This document shows, in pieces, positions 22,607 to 30,228 of a stretch of DNA of 36,989 nt. Within the stretch, counting starts at the first letter, position 1. The number at the start of each line of letters is the position of its first letter. Under the pieces are notes generated by a model. The model saw nothing but the letters and a program-made list of their open reading frames with translations. It had not been told where the DNA came from and ran no database searches. Made by a program: the position numbers and the translations under genes. Location: positions 1-36,989 of IMG/VR virus record IMGVR_UViG_3300042010_000258; one strand, 5' to 3'. This stretch comes from a virus.

Positions 22607-24622
22607 CTAGCGTCTCTTTAGGTAACCGCTGCTGGAGCTGCGGCGTTGAGGTGGCGCTGCAGCGGGTCGGGAGGGCACGACGACGGCAGCAGGTTGTGGA
22701 GCCGGTTGCGGTGCAACAGCTGGCGTTGCTGCAGCAGTGACGCGTTCACCTTGAACCGGTTTGATGCCCAAGGCGTCGTCAAACAGACCCGACTGCGCCA
22801 GGGACTGACGCACACGCTCCCATTCGTGTTCCTTGTAACGGTTGAGCCCGAGGTAATGCGCCATGGCCAGGCAGTACACCATCAAGTCGAGGGCTTCGTT
22901 GCGCTCGGCCTTGCCCTTGACCCATTCGATACGCTTGTGGCCGCGGATGTAGCGCGCGACTTTGCGCTCCGCGACACATTGGTCGAAAAAGTCGTCCGGC
23001 AGATCATTGGCAAAGTGCAGTGCACCTGGCCCCGTGTGGAACGGATAGCGGTTATAAATCCAGTCCTTTGCCGTGTCGGTACCGACGAACCAAAGCTCGG
23101 CGCCGTTGCGTTCGGTTTGGCCTTTCCAGGTCACGTCGACCATCGACGGGCGCTGAGCGATCACAGGCTTGCCGGGCTTGCTCGCACCCTTGATGGCGAA
23201 CACATTGCGCCAGCGACGGACGCGGCAGAACTGATAAACCTCGTCGGTATGGTGACCACCGGAGTCGACGGCTACGGCGAGAATGCCGAGGCCGACACCG
23301 CAGGGATGGCGGTACTTGGCTTTGAGCAGTTCGTCCAATGCCGCCCAAGTGCGCTCGTCAGCGGGATCGCCCGAGACCACCTGGTAATCCACCACCCAGC
23401 GCTCCATGCCGACGCCCCAGCCCATGGCCATGAACTCCAGGCGGTTGGCCTGGACGTCGACAGCGCCAGTAACCATCAGCACGGCAGCAGGCAACGAACC
23501 GAGGGTAAAGCTTTCCAGCCGTGCCCGCGCTCGCAGTACATCGGCTTTGGTTTGCTCTTGCGCTGCATCCCAAACCTTTGCCAGACGGGTGTTGTAGAAG
23601 ACCTGCATCGGCTCAAGGTCGCCCTTGGCCTGGGCCTTTTTCGCTTTCTCGAACTGCTTGGCCAGCGACTTCCAGTCCATCCAGCCGAGCGGCGAATACA
23701 GCGCATTGAGGTGGAAACCCACGGTCTCGCCATCGCCCTCGGCATGCGCGCGCCACTCGCCGTTGGTGAGCATTTCGCCCTTGTGATATTCCTCGATCAG
23801 CACGTCGCAGTCAGGACCAGCGCACTGGTAGTGCACCACGCTAAAGTCTTTCGAATAACGCAGACGCTCCCAATCCAGGGTCTGCATGTGCCCGCACGAT
23901 GGGCACGGCACGTAGTAGTGACGCTGATCGCTGCCGTCGAACAGATCGGAGATCCGCGAAGCGCCCTTGATCGTTGGCGAGCTGGAAAAGTAGAACTTGG
24001 CATTGCGACCGAAGGTACTGCCTCGGGTTTCCGCCAGCTCGATTGGGTCGCCCTCCTCGCCGATGTCCACCTCCCAGCGATCGATTTCGTCGCCGTACAC
24101 GTAGCGTGCCGACAGCTCCGACAAGTTCGCCGCCGAGCCTGCCGTCGTGACGTATAACGTACCGCCCTCGAACTCCTTGGTGTCCATGGTATTGCGCGAA
24201 TCCCGCGAGCGGCTGGCCGCGACACGCTCGCGCAGCACCGGAGTCGCCTTGATCGTTTTGCCGATCCGTGACGACACACGTTTGGCCAAGCCCAGGCTGG
24301 GCAGCAGCGCCAGGATGTTCGACGGTGCCATGTGCATCAGCCCGCCGATCCAGTTCAGTCCGATCTGGGTTTTCATCAACTGCGACGCGACCATGGTGAT
24401 CACGCGCTTGCAGGGGTGAGCCGGTGACAGGCAACGCATGGGCTCGCGGGCATACGGCGTACGCGAGGTGCGGTATTGGCCTGGCTCAGCGGCGCCGGTG
24501 TCACGCGGGATGCGCATGTACTCATCGGCCCACTGATCGATCCAAACGTCCGGGTCAGGCCGTAGCCCACGGAAATACGCCTCGCGGTACACCTCTGCAC
24601 CGTCAGGGATTTCCGTGGGCAT
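22607..24622 (-). CDS. A: Terminase large subunit (lambda gpA family)
   Basis: The packaging ATPase and cos-cutting nuclease; 671 residues (lambda gpA: 641). N-terminal WADEYMRIPRDTGAAEPGQYRTSRTPYAREPM, the ATPase region with VITMVASQLMKTQIGLNWIGG and VYGDEIDRWE, a zinc-knuckle-like CPSCGH...C..C near 240-280, and the nuclease AVDVQANRLEFMAMGWG are all typical. The last 60 residues form a Pro/Ala-rich tail ending in RRSSSSGYLKRR, probably the portal-docking end. It lies four bases behind the small subunit gene. GpA-type terminases cut at cos sites. Confidence 0.97.
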   Translation of the reverse strand: MPTEIPDGAEVYREAYFRGLRPDPDVWIDQWADEYMRIPRDTGAAEPGQYRTSRTPYAREPMRCLSPAHPCKRVITMVASQLMKTQIGLNWIGGLMHMAPSNILALLPSLGLAKRVSSRIGKTIKATPVLRERVAASRSRDSRNTMDTKEFEGGTLYVTTAGSAANLSELSARYVYGDEIDRWEVDIGEEGDPIELAETRGSTFGRNAKFYFSSSPTIKGASRISDLFDGSDQRHYYVPCPSCGHMQTLDWERLRYSKDFSVVHYQCAGPDCDVLIEEYHKGEMLTNGEWRAHAEGDGETVGFHLNALYSPLGWMDWKSLAKQFEKAKKAQAKGDLEPMQVFYNTRLAKVWDAAQEQTKADVLRARARLESFTLGSLPAAVLMVTGAVDVQANRLEFMAMGWGVGMERWVVDYQVVSGDPADERTWAALDELLKAKYRHPCGVGLGILAVAVDSGGHHTDEVYQFCRVRRWRNVFAIKGASKPGKPVIAQRPSMVDVTWKGQTERNGAELWFVGTDTAKDWIYNRYPFHTGPGALHFANDLPDDFFDQCVAERKVARYIRGHKRIEWVKGKAERNEALDLMVYCLAMAHYLGLNRYKEHEWERVRQSLAQSGLFDDALGIKPVQGERVTAAATPAVAPQPAPQPAAVVVPSRPAAAPPQRRSSSSGYLKRR

Positions 24623-24626
24623 AAGG

Positions 24627-25229
24627 TCAACTCGGGGTCAGTGCGTGTTCAAGATCCGCTGAAGACATGCGCTCGGCATCTTCCAGCGAGCGGCGGATCG
24701 CCGCTGTCAGGTGTTTCTCGATTTCCCAAGGGTCGGTCATGGACGCCAGTTCCGGAGCCAACTGCGGCGGCATGCCCAGCAGCTGATCGCGGATCATACG
24801 GCCGGCGTTGTAGGCACCGGTCTGGACCGCCGTCGCCGACACCAGTGAGCCTTTGGCCTTGTGCAACTCGATCTCTGCGAGTTGGGCCAGGTTGTGTTCG
24901 CGCAGTGCGCGGGCTTTCTGGAAGTCGGGCAATGGCGCCGCTGGGGTTATCGTTGGCGGCGGCGCAGCTGTTGAAGTCGGCTCGACGTGACTGGATAGCT
25001 GGCTGTACACATCACGCTGCAGCCGGTCTTGGTGGTGGCGATCGGCGACAGCAGCCTTGCTTGGGTCAGCGGTGTCGCGAATCAACGCTTCGCTGGCCGT
25101 AACATCGACCTGTTTACCGTCAGCGGTAAGCACCAATCGGTTGTTGTTTTTCAACCAAGTGATATAGCTGGGTGCCCTGCCAATACGAGCCGCGAAGGCG
25201 CTCTTTGACAGGTACATTGGTTCTGTCAT
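24627..25229 (-). CDS. Nu1: Terminase small subunit (Nu1-like)
   Basis: Recognises the packaging site and loads the large subunit. The 200-residue protein starts with a winged helix-turn-helix (MYLSKSAFAARIGRAPSYITWLKNNNRLVLTADGKQVDVTAS in outline, residues 5-47). A linker rich in Pro and Thr follows, then a helical C-terminus that would bind gpA. AGGAGGGCTT precedes the ATG at 25229. The non-coding repeats just upstream (25240-25284) are its likely binding sites. Confidence 0.9.
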   Translation of the reverse strand: MTEPMYLSKSAFAARIGRAPSYITWLKNNNRLVLTADGKQVDVTASEALIRDTADPSKAAVADRHHQDRLQRDVYSQLSSHVEPTSTAAPPPTITPAAPLPDFQKARALREHNLAQLAEIELHKAKGSLVSATAVQTGAYNAGRMIRDQLLGMPPQLAPELASMTDPWEIEKHLTAAIRRSLEDAERMSSADLEHALTPS

Positions 25230-25403
25230 AAGCCCTCCTTTTCAACGGCTTTTCAATGCAAACCTTTCAATTTCAATGGATTGAATTTCAGTAAGCTGGC
25301 AACCCTGCCGCTAACAACTTCCCGCGGGTTTCCGACCCCGTACCCACTGAATAACCCCAGGGTCCCCGGAGATTTTCGTAGCGCGCGGGGCAATGCATCA
25401 TCT
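25230..25403. other. Non-coding packaging region (candidate cos)
   Basis: 174 bases without a gene lie between holin and the terminase small subunit, the standard place of cos in lambda-type genomes. TTTCAA occurs at 25240, 25251, 25265 and 25271, and TTGAAT in inverse near 25281; such spaced repeats are what small terminase subunits bind. The rest is GC-rich with CCCGCGGG (25321-25328) and GCGCGCGGGGC (25381-25391), either of which could hold the cut. The nick positions cannot be read from sequence. Confidence 0.4.
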
Positions 25404-25742
25404 CTACTCCACCCTCGCGGACGGGGCTTCGCAGACGCCCAGCCGTTTTGCGACCCATCGTTCGTAAAGTCCAATGGCTACGTCGGCACCTGCCATCGCG
25501 GTCAGACAACCCAAGGATCCCGCCGTCCATACCGACATACCTGCTCCGATCATCAGCATCATTGCCGACACACCGCAGACGATGCAGGCACCAGAGCGTA
25601 GAGCCAGCCGTCGCAGCAACGCCCAACCGCGCGCACCGTCTTTATCCGCCCGCCACATCTCACCCGACACGCCACCGACCAAGGCCAAGAGGATCACCAA
25701 CCATATCGGCATTTCAGCCAGCGCCTGCTGTTCATTCGTCAT
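25404..25742 (-). CDS. Phage holin, three predicted membrane segments
   Basis: Forms the inner-membrane lesion that releases the endolysin. The 112-residue protein has hydrophobic segments at about 11-28 (PIWLVILLALVGGVSG), 50-70 (SGACIVCGVSAMMLMIGAG) and 73-92, a basic loop between the first two and a charged C-terminus, the layout of class I holins of the LydA/HP1-like type. AAGGA stands seven bases before the ATG at 25742. It lies at the start of the late operon beside cos, about 21 kb from the endolysin and spanins. Confidence 0.75.
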   Translation of the reverse strand: MTNEQQALAEMPIWLVILLALVGGVSGEMWRADKDGARGWALLRRLALRSGACIVCGVSAMMLMIGAGMSVWTAGSLGCLTAMAGADVAIGLYERWVAKRLGVCEAPSARVE

Positions 25743-25771
25743 GTTCTGTCCTTATGAGTTGCGCTATACGC

Positions 25772-25800
25772 CGAAAATAAAAACCCCGCCGAAGCGGGGT
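25772..25800 (-). terminator. Terminator with UUCG loop, copy 1 of a 29-bp duplication
   Basis: On the minus strand: ACCCCGC, loop TTCG, GCGGGGT, then TTTTTATTTT. The full 29 bases are repeated exactly at 26409-26437. This copy ends the moron transcript before the holin gene. Confidence 0.85.
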
Positions 25801-25824
25801 CTGATGAGCGGCCGATAAGAAGGC

Positions 25825-26316
25825 CTACTTAAAAACAGCAGCAATAACCTTCAAGACCTTTTCATTAATCAGATCAGGAGATAATTCGTCATAACCTACC
25901 GTCCCATCTCCACCAGCTGTCCCTCCCCTACCCGGAGACATAGTGCTGTGATAGAACTGTACGCGCCTACCAGCCTTATCGGCCGACATTGATAAGTGCG
26001 GAAATTCATTACTGCCACGATATTTCGACTCCTGATCGAGCAATAACCGAATTCCGATAGTGGCCGATCGAGTATTTCCGCCAACTTGTTCGCCGTCAGC
26101 AATCTCATAAATTGAGCTTTTGCGTCCTCTCTCGGCCAGCTTTTGGACGAAGATTTCAAGAGTCGGGCGGATCACGTTGTTTTGCAACGCCAGAAACTCC
26201 TGAAGGCCCGCTTCCTTCTGTCGTGCGATTTCTTCCTTTAAGCGCTCGGCCTCTGCCTCTTTGCTGGACTTCGCATCAAAAATCGCATCAAGCCTTGCAT
26301 TCAAATCATCAGTCAT
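25825..26316 (-). CDS. Moron gene of unknown function (163 aa)
   Basis: A self-contained accessory gene with its own promoter-like sequence (26367-26394), terminator (25772-25800) and AT-richer DNA than its neighbours. The start at 26316 (MTDDLNARLDAIFDAK) is fixed by GGGAG six bases upstream; the frame extends to 26403 only from a TTG. Residues 10-50 are charged and coiled-coil-like (SSKEAEAERLKEEIARQKEAG). The C-terminal half is more globular, with NEFPHLSMSADKAGRRVQFYHSTMSPGRGG. I do not recognise the function. Expression from the prophage state is likely. Confidence 0.75.
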   Translation of the reverse strand: MTDDLNARLDAIFDAKSSKEAEAERLKEEIARQKEAGLQEFLALQNNVIRPTLEIFVQKLAERGRKSSIYEIADGEQVGGNTRSATIGIRLLLDQESKYRGSNEFPHLSMSADKAGRRVQFYHSTMSPGRGGTAGGDGTVGYDELSPDLINEKVLKVIAAVFK

Positions 26317-26366
26317 ACCCAACTCCCATACCTTCGCGTTGAGCCCATGCACAAGCGACTTAGGAA

Positions 26367-26394
26367 GTGATAGGACATCCGTATGAATTTTCAA
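26367..26394 (-). promoter_or_regulatory. Promoter-like sequence for the moron
   Basis: Minus strand TTGAAA (26389-26394), 16-base spacer, TATCAC (26367-26372). It lies just past the upstream terminator copy and about 50 bases before the moron ATG. Judged by eye only. Confidence 0.4.
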
Positions 26395-26408
26395 GGCATC
26401 CAATCAAT

Positions 26409-26437
26409 CGAAAATAAAAACCCCGCCGAAGCGGGGT
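26409..26437 (-). terminator. Terminator with UUCG loop, copy 2 of a 29-bp duplication
   Basis: Identical over 29 bases to 25772-25800. It follows the Q-like gene by about 130 bases, the place where lambda has tR', the terminator its Q protein overrides. The about 130 bases before it (26438-26566) hold no gene and would contain the late promoter; I see only a weak -10 candidate there. Confidence 0.85.
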
Positions 26438-26543
26438 TAGGTGACCGGCTCAGGGAGGGCCGGGTGAAGCTGCACAGCACGTGCGAGGTCAGCGCCAAGG
26501 CGCAAATTTCATATCGTGGTGACTTTTTACGCCCAGAGTACGG

Positions 26544-26568
26544 AACCGAAAAGGGGTCATTTTCGGTT
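26544..26568. repeat. 9-bp inverted repeat at the end of the Q-like gene
   Basis: AACCGAAAA (26544-26552) and TTTTCGGTT (26560-26568) pair perfectly around a 7-base loop. The hairpin covers the stop codon of the Q-like gene. It has no clean T-run and may be a weak terminator or a structured late leader. Confidence 0.5.
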
Positions 26569-27049
26569 ATCCGACTCGACGCAACTTTGACGCAACTTTG
26601 AGGAGACTTTGAGGCAAAACGCCCCGACCAGCGGTAAGCCACTTCTTCGCATCGGCCCGGTCAGCCAGCACTTGCAGCAACCGCTCATGCAAGCGATGCA
26701 CCTGGTCGTAGTAGGTCTGCTTCGCTTTCGACTCCATCCCCAACAGATGCAGCTGCATCAGCCAGGTCGGCGCCGGATCATCGCCGTAACGCAAGCCAGC
26801 CAATCGCATCAATCGATCACCCTGCTCGTCCTGTCGACCGATCTCCGAAAGCGCGGCCCCGATCTCCTGCGCCACAGCATCAGGCCCGGCCCCAGCGCCG
26901 AGAATAATCCGCGACCCGGGCATGCCCCGCGGTGCTGACCCACCCCATTCCATGATTGTCGCCATCGGGCTGCCCATGCCACCAGCTTCACCGTTCAACC
27001 GGCATTGTTCCCCCCAGTGAGTAAGCAGCACTTCCATCTCATCAATCAT
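26567..27049 (-). CDS. Probable late-gene antiterminator (Q-like)
   Basis: The 160-residue protein lies between replication and late genes, the place of lambda Q. Residues about 85-140 (GLRYGDDPAPTWLMQLHLLGMESKAKQTYYDQVHRLHERLLQVLADR) resemble the helix-turn-helix end of phage antitermination or ArpU-like regulators, where a conserved tyrosine/valine helix contacts DNA. GGGAG lies eight bases before the ATG at 27049. It would act at a late promoter directly downstream and let RNA polymerase pass the repeated terminators of the late operon. A general transcription regulator of another type cannot be excluded. Confidence 0.55.
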   Translation of the reverse strand: MIDEMEVLLTHWGEQCRLNGEAGGMGSPMATIMEWGGSAPRGMPGSRIILGAGAGPDAVAQEIGAALSEIGRQDEQGDRLMRLAGLRYGDDPAPTWLMQLHLLGMESKAKQTYYDQVHRLHERLLQVLADRADAKKWLTAGRGVLPQSLLKVASKLRRVG

Positions 27050-27072
27050 GCCGAACTCTCCCGCCCTAGGGA

Positions 27073-27456
27073 CTATGTACGTTTCTTTTGGGTCAAATGT
27101 TCTTTCACTTCCTGGCGGAGCAATTGGTCGCGATTCACCAAAGGCTCCAGCAACCTCATAACGGCCAAGTACTCAGGCAGCCGATCACTCAACAAGATGT
27201 AGTCAAAGTTGTCGCCATCAATGTTGACATCGAACACGTACTTAATCCCTGGAAGCTCCCCAAGTGGCGAGTTTTGCGCTCCATCTGGGCGACGATACAT
27301 TTTGTAAACATCAGACACTTCGTCATACAGCGAGAGCTTGAGCTTTTTCAGCAACTCCTCGTAGTCCTCCCAATCCGCCCAATCTTCACGAAGCAACTCC
27401 TCAAGCGTTGCACCAACCTCAACCAATTCACCTTTTTCAATCTGATAAACAGCCAT
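27073..27456 (-). CDS. Acidic protein of unknown function (127 aa)
   Basis: A 127-residue acidic protein (about 27 Asp/Glu against 17 Lys/Arg) with no family I recognise. The N-terminus (VEVGATLEELLREDWADWEDYEELLKKLKL) is strongly acidic and helical; the middle has strand-rich GIKYVFDVNIDGDNFDYILLSD; the C-terminus is basic. AGGAG lies nine bases before the ATG at 27456. It stands alone between the iteron region and the Q-like gene. Small acidic phage proteins often block host nucleic-acid enzymes, but nothing specific supports this here. Confidence 0.65.
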   Translation of the reverse strand: MAVYQIEKGELVEVGATLEELLREDWADWEDYEELLKKLKLSLYDEVSDVYKMYRRPDGAQNSPLGELPGIKYVFDVNIDGDNFDYILLSDRLPEYLAVMRLLEPLVNRDQLLRQEVKEHLTQKKRT

Positions 27457-27484
27457 TTTTTACGTCTCCTACGTTATTAATGTG

Positions 27485-27706
27485 TTGTCGGATTACTGTC
27501 GGAATTGTGTCGGAATAGCTTTTGTCAATGAAATCAACATTGTAACTATCGATTCCGACAATCCGACAGATATTTAGAGGTTTTCTCGCCCGTATGTACG
27601 CGCACATGAGCAATCCTGAAAAATGCGTCGGAATGTCGGAAAGCCCGTAACCATTGGTCAAAACTGCGGTTTTCGTGTTGTCGGAATACTGTCGGATTGT
27701 CGGAAT
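27485..27706. repeat. Iteron cluster: ten copies of TGTCGGAWT
   Basis: GTCGGA occurs at 27487, 27498, 27509, 27627, 27635, 27680, 27691 and 27699, and in inverse (TCCGAC) at 27554 and 27562. Flanks extend the consensus to TTGTCGGAWT. Spacings are 11, 11, then 8, 8, 11 and 8, so most copies are in or near helical phase. The two end clusters resemble each other over about 30 bases. The region is AT-rich between repeats, codes for nothing I can support, and lies just behind the helicase gene: a probable replication origin. Confidence 0.75.
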
Positions 27707-29190
27707 CAAAATTCACCCGGCATCGGCAGCGATCGTTTGTCGAAAGCAGTTGTGAATTTGCGACACTCAAGCCCGGCCTTGCTCGCCCATTCACGTCCCA
27801 GCGCTTGCTTTTCAGCCATAAACGCCGGTGTCACATAGATACGGGTTGTCTTGAAGTCATCGCTTTGTGTCGGATATCGAATGTCAGGACGAGCTTGCTT
27901 GAGGTCCCGCACTACCTCCTGGGTGAAGTCCCTCTGTCTTCGTTTGAACTCGTTCGCCCCCTCACACCACCTACAGAATGCCCGCCACAAGTCGTCCTGC
28001 GTCACAGCCCCCGTTACCGGAAACTCCGTTTCACCGGCTAGCCACCGCCGTACGAAATAGCGTGGCGCAGGCAAGCTCCCGTCAATCAGCCCCTGCTTTT
28101 CTTCGTTCAACGGCGGCTTCGTATGCGGCCCGAAACCACGCAGATCGAGACTCATCAGGTAGTGGTAAAACGCCTCAATGCCGCCGTTATCAATCTCATG
28201 CATCAAATGTTCAAAGTATTTCGGCGGCGGCACGCGATCGACGTACAGCACCAGATAACGCCGATCCCCATCATCCAGCGCGAGCGGTACTGTTGAGTTC
28301 GACAGAAACACAAAATTGAGATGGTTGTTCTCCTCTCGCACCGGCATATTCTTCTCGTTGATCTGCAACGTTTCGCCGGTCACCAGGTGCTTGAGCACGC
28401 CCTTGTAGTGACGCATTTCCTCGCGGCTGACAACTTCCTCGGCCAATGCAAACAGCTTGCGACTCTGCCAACCGGTGAACTGGCTTTCCAACTGCGCTTG
28501 ACCAATCGTCGTGCCGTACTCGCCGTAGATGCGCCGCACGACCTTCTCCCACAGCAAGCTCTTGCCCGGTCCTTCCGCACCAAACATCACCACCGCCGTC
28601 GCCATCTTGGCACCGGGGTTTTGCAAGGGATATGCGATCCACTTCAGGGCAAACAGGTACTCGTCTTCGCGCTCATTGCACAACAGCCCCAGGTGCTTAC
28701 GAATCAACAGACACCCAGCAGCACCGCGAGAGTCCTTCTGCATATGGAAGCCGTCGTAGAGGTTCAACATCAACGGGCCACAACGCTCGGTCGGATCGAA
28801 CACCACGTCCTGAGCCATTCGGCGATGATCGCTTTCTTGCCACCACTTGTAGCGGGTCCGCCCGACTGCCTCGCGAATGGCCGACAGCTTGATCATCCGT
28901 GCACGGGCGCAATCCCACGCCACATCCATTCCGTAGATGACCACGAAGTCTTTCAGCAACTCCTGTTCACTGATCCTGAAGCCCCCGTCGCCCCCGGGTG
29001 TGTGCGCGAGATATTCTCCCTCTGGCACTTCGCACTCAGAAGAAGGGGCGCCGGGAAGAAGATCCAGGTCCTGCTCATACATTTCATCCCCAGGCATACC
29101 GTCTTCCAGTGGCCGCCGGGCACTCAACAATTGCTCGCGCACCACATCCAGCCCAGACCTGCAGTGCAGGTCATTCCAATCAATCGCCAT
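27706..29190 (-). CDS. SF3-type replicative helicase (DUF5906/D5-like)
   Basis: Unwinds phage DNA at the origin. The 494-residue protein has an SF3 ATPase core: Walker A FGAEGPGKS (203-211), Walker B-like KLFALAEEVV (245-254) and the motif C sensor FVFLSNS (293-299). The region around 60-150 carries the D5-type N-terminal pattern and the last 100 residues a winged-helix-like end. It lies directly behind the primase gene with no gap and ends at the iteron cluster, so primase, helicase and origin form one replication unit as in P4-type elements. Confidence 0.93.
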   Translation of the reverse strand: MAIDWNDLHCRSGLDVVREQLLSARRPLEDGMPGDEMYEQDLDLLPGAPSSECEVPEGEYLAHTPGGDGGFRISEQELLKDFVVIYGMDVAWDCARARMIKLSAIREAVGRTRYKWWQESDHRRMAQDVVFDPTERCGPLMLNLYDGFHMQKDSRGAAGCLLIRKHLGLLCNEREDEYLFALKWIAYPLQNPGAKMATAVVMFGAEGPGKSLLWEKVVRRIYGEYGTTIGQAQLESQFTGWQSRKLFALAEEVVSREEMRHYKGVLKHLVTGETLQINEKNMPVREENNHLNFVFLSNSTVPLALDDGDRRYLVLYVDRVPPPKYFEHLMHEIDNGGIEAFYHYLMSLDLRGFGPHTKPPLNEEKQGLIDGSLPAPRYFVRRWLAGETEFPVTGAVTQDDLWRAFCRWCEGANEFKRRQRDFTQEVVRDLKQARPDIRYPTQSDDFKTTRIYVTPAFMAEKQALGREWASKAGLECRKFTTAFDKRSLPMPGEF

Positions 29191-30228
29191 CTATCCTTGC
29201 TCCACGCTGGTGGGAAATACGGTGCAGCCGTTCACCGCCTGTGCGGCAGCCTTAGCTTTGGTTCTTCCGGGGTTGCCCTTCGTGTCGGGATCGTCGTCAC
29301 CGGCAACCAGAAACCGGGCATGTGGATGCCTCGCTTTCAAGGTGCGCGCAACGATGGGGAGGTTCCCCGAATCAACCGACATCGCCACCGGCCAACCGAG
29401 CGCCATATGCACACTGGCCGCCGTGGCATAACCCTCCGCCACAGCCATATCCGGCGCGTCATGGGCTTCGCCAAGCACATGGAAACAGCCCGACTTGCGC
29501 CCGTACTTCGGAAACAGTTTGGTGCCCTGCCCATTGATCGATTGCAGGCTCCACAATTTGCCAGTGACATCGCGCAGCGGAATAGCAATGGTCCCGGGCT
29601 TGAACATCAGAAAGCTCAAGGACGCCGGACGGGGTTTGGGAAGGTTGCTGAAGAACTGCATTGCATCGCTGCCCGACCAGACCTGGCAGCGCTTGTTGTG
29701 GTCATCAATCGACAGAATCACCGTGGTACTGAAAAAGCCAATACCGAAGGCACCGACCTGTTTTCGATCAAGGTAGGCACTTCGGCCATCAGGCCGGCAA
29801 TGATCGCTCCAGATGCGCTGGCAGCTATCGGCGACCAGAGCGCGCATTTCCTCGAGCAACGCCTCATCAGCCTCGACCTCTGCCTGGCGTTGTTTGCGCC
29901 GTTCCTCAGCCTCTAACGCAAAGAGCTTCTTTTCCTCAGCAGACATTTCCGTTTTATCGGGACGCCATCCGGCATCTAGGGCCAGCTTGAGCACTGTCCC
30001 CATGCCGGTGCCGCCTTTCTTGAAAGACTTCCAGACAGACAGTGCAGCCTTGCCGTCATAACTTTTACTGCTCTGGCTCCAGATGTTCCAAGCGCCATAA
30101 CCGTCCTGCCCGAATTCAGCCTTCAGCCCCATGCCCACCTCGACCCACGTGTCACGCGAGTCGGGCGAGATGTACTGAAGAAGGTGAGGCAGGTCGGCAA
30201 GCTGAAGAGGGATTTTGTCATCACTCAT
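29191..30228 (-). CDS. Toprim-domain DNA primase with PriCT-2-like N-terminus
   Basis: Makes primers for phage replication. In the 345 residues, positions about 10-85 match the PriCT-2-type domain (YISPDSRDTWVEVGMGLKAEF, WNIWSQSSKSYDGKAALSVWKSF). A charged helix (95-130) links to a Toprim domain at about 225-335. That domain contains MAVAEGYATAASVHMALGWPV, SGNLPIVARTL and the metal-binding FLVAGDDDPDTKG. It starts in an ATGA overlap with the zinc-finger gene and ends one base before the helicase start. Confidence 0.9.
   Translation of the reverse strand: MSDDKIPLQLADLPHLLQYISPDSRDTWVEVGMGLKAEFGQDGYGAWNIWSQSSKSYDGKAALSVWKSFKKGGTGMGTVLKLALDAGWRPDKTEMSAEEKKLFALEAEERRKQRQAEVEADEALLEEMRALVADSCQRIWSDHCRPDGRSAYLDRKQVGAFGIGFFSTTVILSIDDHNKRCQVWSGSDAMQFFSNLPKPRPASLSFLMFKPGTIAIPLRDVTGKLWSLQSINGQGTKLFPKYGRKSGCFHVLGEAHDAPDMAVAEGYATAASVHMALGWPVAMSVDSGNLPIVARTLKARHPHARFLVAGDDDPDTKGNPGRTKAKAAAQAVNGCTVFPTSVEQG

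Noticed and set aside
27437-27709. 90-residue minus-strand frame across the iteron cluster
   Set aside because: Its repeated SDTIPTVIRQ-like peptide is simply the translation of the DNA repeats; there is no good start signal.
22646-29916. Very long plus-strand frames opposite terminase (22646-24157) and opposite the helicase and primase (28321-29916)
   Set aside because: These are antisense shadows typical of GC-rich genes; the minus-strand products have clear family motifs.
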